Shown here: positions 25,454 to 35,203 of the stretch, piece by piece | Layout: each line of letters opens with the position of its first letter | How positions within the stretch are numbered: the stretch's first letter is position 1 | DNA from: Brevibacillus reuszeri | GTDB lineage: Bacteria; Bacillota; Bacilli; Brevibacillales; Brevibacillaceae | Reading direction: 5' to 3' | DNA length: 64,000 nucleotides | Assembly: GCF_001187725.1 (NCBI RefSeq) | Contig: NZ_LGIQ01000002.1 | Span: 62,001 to 126,000, forward strand | Notes under the pieces: model-generated | Told to the model about the DNA's origin: nothing | Database searches by the model: none | The model's input: the letters and a program-made list of their open reading frames with translations, nothing else | Translations under genes and position numbers: made by a program

Positions 25454-28381
25454 TTACTCATAGTAATAACCCCAGGCATTGAGTTCAGCATTTCCATGAA
25501 TCGTAGCTTTGACGACAAGCTCCGTCCCAACAGGCTGGCTGGAAATATCGGTTAATGTTTCTGCAGGTACGACAGTCCATGTGTTTCCACCATCTCGAGA
25601 GGCATGGTATTCAATTTTTCCCCCTGCAACCACCTCATCGCCAACGATGACAATTTTGCTTGGGGGTGTTTTAGTGATTTCGGGTTTAGATTGAAGAAAA
25701 TTTTGGTCTACTGCCCTCTGGAGTCTTAATTCAGAAATTTGGGTTACTCCAAGGCCATATTGAGAGGCAGTAATATAGATTCGATAGTATTTGTAAGGCT
25801 TTATGTTTGAGATGGGAATGGTAAATTCATTATTTTCGTAATTGGTCCATACATAGCCTGAAACAGAATGAAGAGTCTCCCATGCAGAACCATTATTTGA
25901 GCCTTGCAAGAGCCAACTGGTAGGGGCATATTTAGACATGCCTGACAGGAGATATCTATCGATGGTTTGTTCCGCGCCGCCTAAATCGATGCTAATCCAG
26001 TGAGGATCATTGGAGGTTGAGCCCCAATAGGTTGCAGTGCTTCTATCAAACAACACAAAAGCAGCCCCGTAGGTCACACGATCTGCAGCTGCTACAAAAG
26101 GAGCTGGGGCATTATTAGCAGTCATTAGCGGTACGATGTCCACGATCCCCGTTGTGAATTTTTTTTGTTCATGGTCATACACGGCTTGGCTTTTTGCGAT
26201 GTCTACGGCAGAAAGATCAGTGAACGTATCCACGATCACGTTCTTCAACCCGTATTTCGGGGCATTCATGTAGGTTATTAACTTGAAGTTCGTCTTCAAC
26301 AGATTTATCTCAAGGTCTACTACCCTCTGTGGAAGCATTGGGTCTGCTATGTCAGGATTAAGTAGCATGTTAGAGCTCACAACAATATATGAGGTTACTA
26401 CAGGAGAACCCTTCGTCTCGAATGGGGCTGTAAGTACTGCCTTAACACGAAGGTCGGCATTTATAGGGTTAGGGAAAGATAATTGCTCACCTAGCGTTAC
26501 TGGAATCCAGTCCCAGCCGCCATTGTTTGTGACGAACCAATCGACAGAGCCGCCGTTAAGTGTCTGCTCGGCTGTAAGAGTCACGTCAGATATGGGAGAG
26601 ACGGAAGGGAGTACTGAGCTAACAAACTCTTGAGTTAAGCTAATCCCGCTACTTCCTGTAGCGAAACCGTACCCTATTAACTCGGAAGATACGCTCCCAT
26701 TCGGTGCTGTGAACTCCACGCATAAGGTCACGCTGTCTCCCTTAGTCGGGAACGATACCTCCACACCGTCAGGTACCTCAATCCAGCTTATCCCTCTGTC
26801 ATTTGAAGCCGTAAATGAGACTGTAGTATTGACGGAATCAAATACAACCTTCTTTACTTGATAGAAATTATTGTCATATTCGGTTGTATCGAATAGAACC
26901 TGTAACTTACCCGATGAATCTCTGCCTATGGACGGTCTCAATCCCTCCTGCATGACGGTCTCAGGTTCTATTAGAGTAAATCTTGAAACGTCAAATGCTA
27001 GATGGCTTAGTCTGGTCGTTGTGGGGTGTACATACACTACGCGTACTACACCATTGTCGTTGTACACATCAGCGCTTCCTCTAAGGGCTGTAAAAGAGCC
27101 AGAGTAAGCTGTAGGCGATGAGGATGCTGGTTTGTCTATGTTAGTCTTGTAGAAGTATAGCCCCGTTGATGTACTACAAAAAGTAACAAGACTTCCAGAG
27201 TCCATGTCTATAAAAGCATCCATGTTTTGGTGTGATAGTCCACTTATGTTTAATTGCTGACCACTGGCGGCTCCTATTACTACTCCATCTAGCCCTATCT
27301 TTGTCAGGTATACGTTACCGCCAGAACTTGTAACCACCAGTATTATATTTCTTTCCCTGTCCATTAAAGCTGTAAGGAAAGACAGGGCACCCGAGAATTT
27401 TAATGTAGTTAACGGTATATACGTAGTGCCGTCTGGATTAAATACAATGAACCTAGTGGCTGTTGAAGTGCTTCCACAAATCATAGACCATATTCTTCCA
27501 TTTGTATCCACTACAGTGGCATTAGAGGGGAAGGTACTTGTACCGCTTAGTGTCGTTGTCAAAGGCATGAACACGGTACCATCTGGATTTACGACTCCAA
27601 TGTAAACGCTCCTCGTACTGCTATTGCTGTCAACAGCAGTTATCCAAACCCTATTGTTGTAATCAACTGCTATGCTGTGTGACATATTCCCACTACTAGG
27701 CATAGTAGCAGTTAGGTTAAATACTACCTTAGAGAATACGAGAGTGCCGTCTGCGTTTCTAACAGATACATGGTATCCCTTGGATACAATAAATGACACC
27801 ACCCAGTCTCTACCTGCACGATCAACTAGCCCAAGTGGTTGGTAGTAAGAGCCTGTCATGTCATCCACAACTCGAACCTTACTCTGTACCCCTAGCACAG
27901 ACTGTGTTATAGCCTGATGTTTCATTGTTATTTTCTCTACACCTGCGGCTGGTATGGCAGTACTACGAAAAGAACCTAACGTAAAGCCATCTTTTAGCTT
28001 TACCTTATTTTTAGCCGTATCTAACGCGACCCCAAAAGAATTATCTGAATCAAAGTAATCAGAAGTACTAAAATCCTCATCAAATGATGTCGACTTGCCT
28101 GTGCGTAATTTACCTACACCTACTACAGCAGTAGTCTTCTCAGCATCTACTCTCTTAGTCGTCAGGAAGTCTTCGATGTAGGTCTTGGTGACAGTACTTC
28201 TGCTCTGTTCCAACTTATCTACCCTCCTCTTGAGGGCTGGATCAGACACTGGAACGATTCCGTCCCCAGTACCTATGAACATCTCGTGTGTATCTTCCGT
28301 GAAGAGAGGCTCTCCTGCATCAGCCGATACAGGGAGATTCTCTTTCATGCCTCGTTTAAATCGAATAGGGATTACCGTCAT
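25454..28381 (-). CDS. Tail adhesin: Mtd-N-like, one long beta module, F5/8C domain (975 aa)
   Basis: The N terminus (PIRFKRGMKENLP...AGEPLFTEDTHEMFIGTGD) is nearly the same as in the 1452-residue neighbour, and residues about 60-710 are a third copy of the same long module, including ETLNGG-like WFVTNNGG repeats. Residues about 743-887 form an F5/8 type C (discoidin) domain (YWGSTSNDPHWISIDLGG, SWLLQGSNNGSAWETL, KYYRIYITASQYGLG). The C terminus (890-975) is another small beta module with RDGGNTWTVVP. Its ATG overlaps the upstream stop by one base (TAATG). Discoidin domains usually bind glycans or lipids, so it is a likely surface-binding fibre. Confidence 0.7.
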   Translation of the reverse strand: MTVIPIRFKRGMKENLPVSADAGEPLFTEDTHEMFIGTGDGIVPVSDPALKRRVDKLEQSRSTVTKTYIEDFLTTKRVDAEKTTAVVGVGKLRTGKSTSFDEDFSTSDYFDSDNSFGVALDTAKNKVKLKDGFTLGSFRSTAIPAAGVEKITMKHQAITQSVLGVQSKVRVVDDMTGSYYQPLGLVDRAGRDWVVSFIVSKGYHVSVRNADGTLVFSKVVFNLTATMPSSGNMSHSIAVDYNNRVWITAVDSNSSTRSVYIGVVNPDGTVFMPLTTTLSGTSTFPSNATVVDTNGRIWSMICGSTSTATRFIVFNPDGTTYIPLTTLKFSGALSFLTALMDRERNIILVVTSSGGNVYLTKIGLDGVVIGAASGQQLNISGLSHQNMDAFIDMDSGSLVTFCSTSTGLYFYKTNIDKPASSSPTAYSGSFTALRGSADVYNDNGVVRVVYVHPTTTRLSHLAFDVSRFTLIEPETVMQEGLRPSIGRDSSGKLQVLFDTTEYDNNFYQVKKVVFDSVNTTVSFTASNDRGISWIEVPDGVEVSFPTKGDSVTLCVEFTAPNGSVSSELIGYGFATGSSGISLTQEFVSSVLPSVSPISDVTLTAEQTLNGGSVDWFVTNNGGWDWIPVTLGEQLSFPNPINADLRVKAVLTAPFETKGSPVVTSYIVVSSNMLLNPDIADPMLPQRVVDLEINLLKTNFKLITYMNAPKYGLKNVIVDTFTDLSAVDIAKSQAVYDHEQKKFTTGIVDIVPLMTANNAPAPFVAAADRVTYGAAFVLFDRSTATYWGSTSNDPHWISIDLGGAEQTIDRYLLSGMSKYAPTSWLLQGSNNGSAWETLHSVSGYVWTNYENNEFTIPISNIKPYKYYRIYITASQYGLGVTQISELRLQRAVDQNFLQSKPEITKTPPSKIVIVGDEVVAGGKIEYHASRDGGNTWTVVPAETLTDISSQPVGTELVVKATIHGNAELNAWGYYYE

Positions 28382-30849
28382 TAGAAAGTACCTCCATCTA
28401 CTTCGGTAATGGTAGAACCACCGCCACCGCCGAAGTTGATCTTGAAGTCTCCATTGGACATCAGTAACACACGCAGGTTCGTATTACTATTATATCCGTA
28501 TTTGTAGTCAACTCCCTGAGTAGCTACGTCCCACGAGCCTTTTAAATCTAACTGCATAGATAAGGTGTCAACAAAAGCTGTATCGGCAGACGTTTGTTGT
28601 TCTAGGTAGAAAGCCAGTCTTAGGATGTTTCTAGAACCTACCTTGGCTAACCAATCCTTGACTAAATTAAACTCCTCGATAGTCATCCCTCTAGACTTGA
28701 AGTCCGTAAGACTGGTTGTATCTACTGTCTCCCAGCCTGTACCTCTATTCGTCTCCCATACCTCTCCACCGTCAGTGCTTATAGCTACTTTAACGACACC
28801 GCTGCCTGACCTAGAACCCACTAACATTATAGAATCTATGTTGGAGGAATGTAGCAGACTTATGTCATTTTTCATCTTCACAACTTTTGGCTTCGGCACC
28901 CCTTCCATAGAAGCTGACGTCTTTCCTTGAATCTCCTTTATGACAATGATCCTAATGTTCGATCTATTTTCTAGCTTCTTCAAGTGAGGGAGGAACGAAG
29001 CTACGTCAGTCATACCGAAGGAAGACGCAATAACATCCGTAATTGGTTCTGTGCCTACAGACTCCCAACTTCCTCGTTGGAATGTTTTTACCTCAGTCCC
29101 ATCTACGACCAAGAAACGAATACGTTTAGACTCTGACACAATGAAAAATGGCCTGAATCCACTGTTAGCTAGGGTTGCAGAAGAGGATGCATAGGAGGCA
29201 TAGCCACTAGCTGACGTATGACCCCTAACTGACCTATTACCAGCTGCAGATAATGCAACAGTGCTTGTCCATGAGTATATACCGCTCCAATTCCATACCG
29301 AATTATCCCCAGCGTCGATCAGGGCACCGCCCATAGTCGAATTAAGAATGTACTTATCCCACTCGCTATCGGCAGTCTCTGTTGCTGATACGCCACCCGT
29401 AGGGAGACGCATTGCTATGTCATACAGGGAAAGCTGTGCCAGTCTACCGTATCCTGTAGGGATATCGTATCTAAAATTCTCTGCCCCAAAGTTAATTTTA
29501 GCCTTTAGGGTCACAGAACTGCTTCCGTTAAAGATGATTGGATATACTGTGCCGAAAGTCTTCAAGTCCGTAAAGGCTACGCCTTGTGCTATGCCATTTT
29601 TATAAAACTCAATAGTACCTGCATTCATATCCAGAGCGACACCTATGACGTCACCGTCATTATACGCTTCTCCGTAGGGAGTATTAGCCCCGTCATACTT
29701 AGTAGCATTCATGCCTACAGATCGCACATAAGAACTGACTGGATTTGACATAGGTACCCCTGCACTTGCTATGCCAGTAAGCATTAGTCCTTTTGAAATG
29801 ACTGACACTTCCCAGTAGTACTTACCTGACGATATACCTAGTTCAGTCCTTGCTCCTCCTGCATTAACTACAGTAACTGTATTCTGTGTACAGTAGCCTC
29901 CTCCTCCTACAGAGACCATGCTGTCTAATGCGGTGCCAATTGTAATAGGTAACCCGTTACCACTGGCGATACCGTAGCTGTTGAGGGTATCGTGAGTAAT
30001 ACTAGTCTGAACGTTGCGATCACTGGCTAGAATTAATTCTCCTTCTCTTGCATTGCCTACCATGTATGCGTAGAAACACCCGCTCGTAGTGACGGCAGAC
30101 GCTGGTGGTATAACAGAAGGGGGTATTAAATCGGCTACCGTAGTGATCGTACCTACATATCCTGAGACACCTGAGTATTTTAAGAGCACAGCGTCTCCTA
30201 TTGCCATGTTCTTAAAGTCTGTCTTTAATCCTACGATTGTCTTTTTCGCCTCGTCTGCCTCGTCTCTTATATCAGCTATACTGTAAGGAGCAGTACCATC
30301 TAACAACTTGAAGTACGCATATGACATAGGTGCCGTAGCGTAGTATCCTCTGCCTATGTAGCTATCAGCGAATGCGCTTAGAGACCAGCTTGTTGATAAG
30401 TCTGTGGTCACATCCTGACCGTTAATATAAATCTTACGAGCCGCCTGATCAATGAACAAGTGAACCCATATTCCAACAGGTATGGATTTGGTAGACTTCT
30501 TCTTAGTTGTGTTGTCACTAAACAGTACATTAATCTCTCCTGTACCAAGTAAGTTAACTGTCATCCTACCGCTATCGAATATTCCTAAGTTATTGCTAGA
30601 AGTAGCTACATCGTATTTAACCAAGGCGCTAATGGAGCAGTCCATAGATCCTGTCCTTGCAATCTTTACGTTAGCGTAAGTGGCATTAGGCATAGTAAGT
30701 ACATCTGTCTTAAATGACTTCTTGAACGGAACAGGGAGGTAAGTGACAGAAATCTCACCGTCCCTGTTGTTACCACTTTGGTCTTTCCATGTGGTGTTTG
30801 TGCCTGCTCCCTTGTAGAAAGCAACAACCTTATTAGTTGTGATAGCCAA
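28381..30849 (-). CDS. Tail adhesin with LamG-like and SPRY-like domains (822 aa)
   Basis: Translation starts at TTG 30849, one base after the upstream stop, with GGGAAGGTGA seven bases before it; the longer frame is shadow. Residues about 1-200 are a concanavalin/LamG-like fold (VVAFYKGAGTNTTWKDQSGNNRDGEIS, MDCSISALVKYD, WVHLFIDQAARKIYING). Residues about 320-460 read as a SPRY domain (GKYYWEVSV, YNDGDVIGVALDMNAGTIEFYKNGI, VYPIIFNGSS), unusual in phage tails. The remaining part has beta modules plus GGGGGST near the C terminus. It is probably a fibre assembled with its neighbours. Confidence 0.65.
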   Translation of the reverse strand: MAITTNKVVAFYKGAGTNTTWKDQSGNNRDGEISVTYLPVPFKKSFKTDVLTMPNATYANVKIARTGSMDCSISALVKYDVATSSNNLGIFDSGRMTVNLLGTGEINVLFSDNTTKKKSTKSIPVGIWVHLFIDQAARKIYINGQDVTTDLSTSWSLSAFADSYIGRGYYATAPMSYAYFKLLDGTAPYSIADIRDEADEAKKTIVGLKTDFKNMAIGDAVLLKYSGVSGYVGTITTVADLIPPSVIPPASAVTTSGCFYAYMVGNAREGELILASDRNVQTSITHDTLNSYGIASGNGLPITIGTALDSMVSVGGGGYCTQNTVTVVNAGGARTELGISSGKYYWEVSVISKGLMLTGIASAGVPMSNPVSSYVRSVGMNATKYDGANTPYGEAYNDGDVIGVALDMNAGTIEFYKNGIAQGVAFTDLKTFGTVYPIIFNGSSSVTLKAKINFGAENFRYDIPTGYGRLAQLSLYDIAMRLPTGGVSATETADSEWDKYILNSTMGGALIDAGDNSVWNWSGIYSWTSTVALSAAGNRSVRGHTSASGYASYASSSATLANSGFRPFFIVSESKRIRFLVVDGTEVKTFQRGSWESVGTEPITDVIASSFGMTDVASFLPHLKKLENRSNIRIIVIKEIQGKTSASMEGVPKPKVVKMKNDISLLHSSNIDSIMLVGSRSGSGVVKVAISTDGGEVWETNRGTGWETVDTTSLTDFKSRGMTIEEFNLVKDWLAKVGSRNILRLAFYLEQQTSADTAFVDTLSMQLDLKGSWDVATQGVDYKYGYNSNTNLRVLLMSNGDFKINFGGGGGSTITEVDGGTF

Positions 30850-30850
30850 C

Positions 30851-32398
30851 CTACTCACCTTCCCTGTACTCAAGTACTGGACGAAATCCTTGCTTTGTAC
30901 CGTTCCATTCAGAGCCCCAGTTAGATGTGGCCCACGCAAATATCGAATTTCTATGGATTCTTGCCAAGTTAGTGGAAGGGTTTGGTAAACCCCCGTCTGG
31001 GTGCGCCATTCCAATACTAGGCGTATCTTGACACCATGTAACAACATTCAAGTCAAGATTGAATACGTCTGTGTATGTCTTCCCTGCTTGTATCAACTGT
31101 GAGGGGAAGTTAATGATGTATCTATCCCATTCGTTATTGGGAGGCCATGCTCCCAATCCTTTATTGGTAGCTGACAAGTTACCGTTAGCGTCAGCGAACC
31201 CAACCCCGCCCGTCAAGGATCGAATCACACCTTGCTCATAGAGTAGTTCCATTTCAGTAATTTCAATCCCGTAATTTCCTTGGTACCCATTGTTTTCAGT
31301 GATTAGTATTCTGTAATACCGATAAGGGGTGCGATTCTCAAATCGGTAAATCCGCTTAGTAGCGTCCCACCCGATCTGGCCTCTTACTGTATCCAACACA
31401 TCCCATTTAGTACTGTCATTCGATCCTTCGAATGTCCACGCTTTCGGACTTGCCGCTAGGTATTGACTTGCAATTATAGTATAAGTAGTAGTGACTTTTG
31501 CTGTACCTAAGTCTACTTGCAACCATTGAGGGAACCCTATCTTCGACAGCCACCTAGAGGTGTCACCTTGTAAGACTCTATCGAAAGCCTTATATGCGTC
31601 CTGCGTTGGCTGGTATATGGAAGAAGCAGATATGACAACGGAACCATTTGTGTTAGATGTCAAAACAGGAACTAAGTTACCAGTGTTGGCATACTTTCCT
31701 TGTATGAGATTGCCTATATTCAACGAATCCCATGACACGCCAGTTACACCTACCCTGTCCGCGACGAGAATACCCTTACTTACCCTTATTAGAAAGAGAA
31801 ATCCTTTCTGTCCTGCGGTATTAGATAGTCCAGTTAATGGAACCTCTGGGACAGAAGTGTCATTTAATGTGTAAGTCCATACTGTATCTACATCTATCCG
31901 AAAGGGGATGAAGTCCCCGTCCTCCATAGTCTCTATAGATGAACGGAGACGACCAACCGTCTTAGGGAAGTAAGTAGCAAGCGTACTTACCGTATCAACA
32001 TCAATAGCATCGAACAGGAACATGCCTGAGCCAACTACCGTTATCTCACATAAATGGCCTTCTCTAGATAGACCTGTCTTTTCAAATACCAGCGCACGAG
32101 AAACTCCATTCGTTGAGTTATTATTTTCGTTGATCGTTCCTTGCAAGATGCCATCTATACGAACAGTAGTAGCTGTAGTTCTGCCAGTGTACATCCCTCC
32201 TATGATCCTTAGCTTATCGCCATAGAATCGGAAAGACAGCTTACTTCCAGCGGTGGAACTGTAGGCGGCAGAGCCTCCGTAGTTCCAGTCCCCACTTTCA
32301 GTATTCCAAGTACCTGTGTAGGTTATGGCTCTATGAGTGTTATCTATTCTTTTCCACCCAGCCTCTGGGTTGTTTAATGCCTGGCCTATATTTGCCAC
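30851..32398 (-). CDS. Tail adhesin with F5/8C (discoidin) domain (515 aa)
   Basis: The N-terminal about 140 residues form a beta-sandwich (TGTWNTESGDWNYGGSAAYSS, SFRFYGDKLRIIGG, RTTATTVRIDG) like the carbohydrate-binding modules seen in other tail fibres. Residues about 239-385 are an F5/8 type C domain (YKAFDRVLQGDTSRWLS, WLQVDLGTAKVTTTYTI, WTFEGSNDSTKWDVLD, YRYYRILITENNGYQGN). A Trp-rich C-terminal segment (AWPPNNEWDRYIINF, FAWATSNWGSEWNG) resembles one in the next gene downstream. It is operonic: two bases from the upstream gene and one from the downstream gene. Confidence 0.65.
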   Translation of the reverse strand: MANIGQALNNPEAGWKRIDNTHRAITYTGTWNTESGDWNYGGSAAYSSTAGSKLSFRFYGDKLRIIGGMYTGRTTATTVRIDGILQGTINENNNSTNGVSRALVFEKTGLSREGHLCEITVVGSGMFLFDAIDVDTVSTLATYFPKTVGRLRSSIETMEDGDFIPFRIDVDTVWTYTLNDTSVPEVPLTGLSNTAGQKGFLFLIRVSKGILVADRVGVTGVSWDSLNIGNLIQGKYANTGNLVPVLTSNTNGSVVISASSIYQPTQDAYKAFDRVLQGDTSRWLSKIGFPQWLQVDLGTAKVTTTYTIIASQYLAASPKAWTFEGSNDSTKWDVLDTVRGQIGWDATKRIYRFENRTPYRYYRILITENNGYQGNYGIEITEMELLYEQGVIRSLTGGVGFADANGNLSATNKGLGAWPPNNEWDRYIINFPSQLIQAGKTYTDVFNLDLNVVTWCQDTPSIGMAHPDGGLPNPSTNLARIHRNSIFAWATSNWGSEWNGTKQGFRPVLEYREGE

Positions 32399-32400
32399 TT

Positions 32401-35133
32401 TTAGGTCACCTCTATCCTCTCGATGTCAATAAAGTCCTCTGCATTCACCGTGAACGAGTACACGGTATTGCCAGACGGGAGAGAGAACTCTTCCACCACG
32501 TCCAAATCGAATGCAGTTTTTAGGTGCATGATACCGTCTAGCACAACATACTTGTCATGATCATAATTCCATGCTTCCGTACTAGAGAATGTAGCCACTG
32601 TGCTGACCTGATCATTCGCAGATGGAGTGAACCTCAGTACTTCTATAGGCGGGAGCTTAAAGTCTGTTGTCTCAGGTATGGTTATATTAACTTCCGAAGG
32701 GAATTGAGGTGACGCTACTACGCCTACCTTATCCACCTGTATCATGGCTATACCGCCGCCATCGCCTCCTGTAGCAGGAGTTATCTTGATTAACTCCACA
32801 GAGTCATCGAACCACGCATATCCTAGCGAGTTTACCTTGCTTCCTTCTGCGATGTTCATTCTGATTCGGATACTTTTACCTGAGCCTGTTATGTCGACAA
32901 GGGAATCAAGTTTTATATCTTTCAGCCAAGTGAGGCCGTCATCAATTGTCAAGTCAAACGTAACGAGTCCGTCAAACTCAGCCACTACAACTATCTTAGA
33001 AATGGTGTTTGTTATTTTCTCCGCTATTGTTACAGGGGAGGAGGCTTCGCTTACCATCATCCCTAATTCCTGCACAAGCAATAGAGAGTGACCATTATTT
33101 GCAGTAATGTTTATTCTGTACTTTGTGTACTCCTTCGTGTTGAAGAAAACATACTGCCTAATCTGACTTGGCGTCCATCCAGTTTCATTTGTACGAGTAT
33201 CCAGCGCTATCCACTTGGAACTTGCATCATCGTACGCCTCGAATGTCCAGTTCTTTGGAGACCCTTGGAGGTTAACATCTGTCGCATTAGGGGCCTGTAC
33301 TGTATACTTTGATACAATTTTAGGAGAAGGAAACTCATACTGTAGCCAGCCCGTGGAGGTATTCTGAGGTGCCCATACTGAATTTGTTCCAGTTGTATTT
33401 TTATCAAAGGCATACCAAGGATAGGTGTTATAAGCAGTACTGTACGAACTAGCAGATGCCTTACCGCTTGGAGTCGTATCACCTGTCATCGTAGGGATAA
33501 TATTGCCACTAAATCCTGAGAAGAGAGACCCGCCTGAAACAAATACATTAGAGTTGACAGCAGGATCCATCCCAGCCGCATCCTTGAAGGAATCAATAAC
33601 CATATTGGTTAGCGAGTACCTAGATACGTTTCTTACTTCTGACTGTCGGAAATTTGTCCTCATGAGGTTTACAGTATCGTACAGTAGCATAGAGCCGATA
33701 ACTGGGTCAGCCTCTATCTTACTTCCTCCACCTCCACCAGCGCTCGGCACAGTCATAAGGGTGTCATCGGTAAACCATGTCACTCCCAGAGACTCTACGT
33801 AATCTTCTTTCCTGATCGTTGCGCGAAGTCTCATCTTAGAACCTGACAGACCCGACAGGTCGAGTAACTTATTCAGATCGACAGAGTTCCAAATAGCTCC
33901 GTCATTAAGAGAGATGTCGAACGTTGGTAACCCTGCAAACTCTGATGTAACAATCGTCTTAGTTACACCTGTAGGTACAGATATTTCTTTCGTTATAATG
34001 GTACAGTCGTCAACGTTTTCGTAAAGTTTAAATCGCTTCACCAGTGCATAAGTATAGTGGCTCGTTAGCACGTTGATACGATAGTACCTGTATGCTTTTG
34101 GTGCAGGTACTTGGTACTCTTTAATGCTGGTATCGTTCGGGTGCAACCCTTTTACTACAGGTTCAAAATTGGTTCCATCGTTTGATCCAACGATTTCCCA
34201 ATCCTTTAATCCGCAATTAGATCCACTAACTAGCCCTGACTGCAAGTCTACCTTAGATACGGACTTGGGCTCACCGAGGTCTATCTGCAACCATGTACCT
34301 TTACCTGCCTCTTTAGAGTAGGAGTACCAATAACCATCCTTCGTACCAACATCAAATGCCTTCCACGCATAGTAGATATCATATGCGTTCGAAGCAGTTG
34401 CGACATAAGGTGAAGGTGAGTTAGGACCCGTCATAACGGGCGTGATATCAACAATTCCACCTGATACCTTACCACCCACTGTCAGGAATCCTGTAGACCT
34501 CGTTGGGTCAATCCCTGTTCCATCCTTGAAGACGTCCACATACACGCTACCGGTCTGTATTACAGAGACGTTTTGCCCCTCTGCATCACGGAAGAAGTTC
34601 TTCATGACGTTGATAGGGGTCTGGATATCCAGATAACCGCCACCGCCGCCACCATTCCCACCCGTACCAATCTTGCTTTGCATATCATCGAGCCTAGACT
34701 TCAAGCTAGGAAAAATTTTGCCGTTTCTGTCTTTACGAGCTGCCACTACCTCTGCGTTTGGATTCGAGGAAGCATCTCCCTGTAGCTTTAAGATCGCTTG
34801 ATCCTGCTGCAGGTTTTTTTGTTCAATTTGTGAGAGACGGCTGTCTTGAACCTGATTTGTAGCTTCAACAGCATTTAGCTTATTTGTGACAGAAGTAAGA
34901 GCCCCATGAATAGAAGTAACTCCGTCAGTTATCCCATTCAGACGACGATCTTGCTCGTCATCTTTTTTGATCAGATCATCAAATCGAGCCTTCAAGCTGG
35001 GCTTATTCTCTCTGGCGTCGTCCATTTCCTGAAGGTATGAATCGATCTCAGCGTGGGGACGCATCCCCTTGTTGGCTAATTCATGGTGATCCTTGACCAC
35101 CCCAGTCCCTGTCCGGACTATCCTAACCGACAT
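32401..35133 (-). CDS. Tail fibre with coiled-coil stalk and two F5/8C domains (910 aa)
   Basis: The start at ATG 35133 has AAGGAG eight bases upstream; a GTG nine bases earlier overlaps that site. After an N-terminal segment ending DHHELANKGMRPHAEIDSYL, residues about 45-130 form a coiled coil (LNGITDGVTSIHGALTSVTNKL) and a Gly-rich hinge GGNGGGGGG near 155. Two F5/8C domains follow at about 228-374 and 544-698 (WLQIDLGEPKSVSKV, WEIVGSNDGTNFEPVV; NWTFEAYDDASSKWIALD). Each is followed by a short VVAEFDGL/TSEFAGL beta unit. The stalk plus discoidin tips is a typical trimeric fibre plan. Upstream, 70 bases (35134-35203) hold only the binding site. Confidence 0.7.
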   Translation of the reverse strand: MSVRIVRTGTGVVKDHHELANKGMRPHAEIDSYLQEMDDARENKPSLKARFDDLIKKDDEQDRRLNGITDGVTSIHGALTSVTNKLNAVEATNQVQDSRLSQIEQKNLQQDQAILKLQGDASSNPNAEVVAARKDRNGKIFPSLKSRLDDMQSKIGTGGNGGGGGGYLDIQTPINVMKNFFRDAEGQNVSVIQTGSVYVDVFKDGTGIDPTRSTGFLTVGGKVSGGIVDITPVMTGPNSPSPYVATASNAYDIYYAWKAFDVGTKDGYWYSYSKEAGKGTWLQIDLGEPKSVSKVDLQSGLVSGSNCGLKDWEIVGSNDGTNFEPVVKGLHPNDTSIKEYQVPAPKAYRYYRINVLTSHYTYALVKRFKLYENVDDCTIITKEISVPTGVTKTIVTSEFAGLPTFDISLNDGAIWNSVDLNKLLDLSGLSGSKMRLRATIRKEDYVESLGVTWFTDDTLMTVPSAGGGGGSKIEADPVIGSMLLYDTVNLMRTNFRQSEVRNVSRYSLTNMVIDSFKDAAGMDPAVNSNVFVSGGSLFSGFSGNIIPTMTGDTTPSGKASASSYSTAYNTYPWYAFDKNTTGTNSVWAPQNTSTGWLQYEFPSPKIVSKYTVQAPNATDVNLQGSPKNWTFEAYDDASSKWIALDTRTNETGWTPSQIRQYVFFNTKEYTKYRINITANNGHSLLLVQELGMMVSEASSPVTIAEKITNTISKIVVVAEFDGLVTFDLTIDDGLTWLKDIKLDSLVDITGSGKSIRIRMNIAEGSKVNSLGYAWFDDSVELIKITPATGGDGGGIAMIQVDKVGVVASPQFPSEVNITIPETTDFKLPPIEVLRFTPSANDQVSTVATFSSTEAWNYDHDKYVVLDGIMHLKTAFDLDVVEEFSLPSGNTVYSFTVNAEDFIDIERIEVT

Positions 35134-35203
35134 ATGTTTCACTCCTTCTCATTTGGTAACGTTAATTAGGGCAAATTATCCTGTGGTCAGTATACGAGGA
35201 GAG

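Noticed and set aside
21051..28381. Diversity-generating retroelement acting on the Mtd-N-bearing adhesins
   Set aside because: No reverse transcriptase, accessory protein or template repeat is visible in the window, and the tips are C1q- and F5/8C-like instead of C-type lectin.
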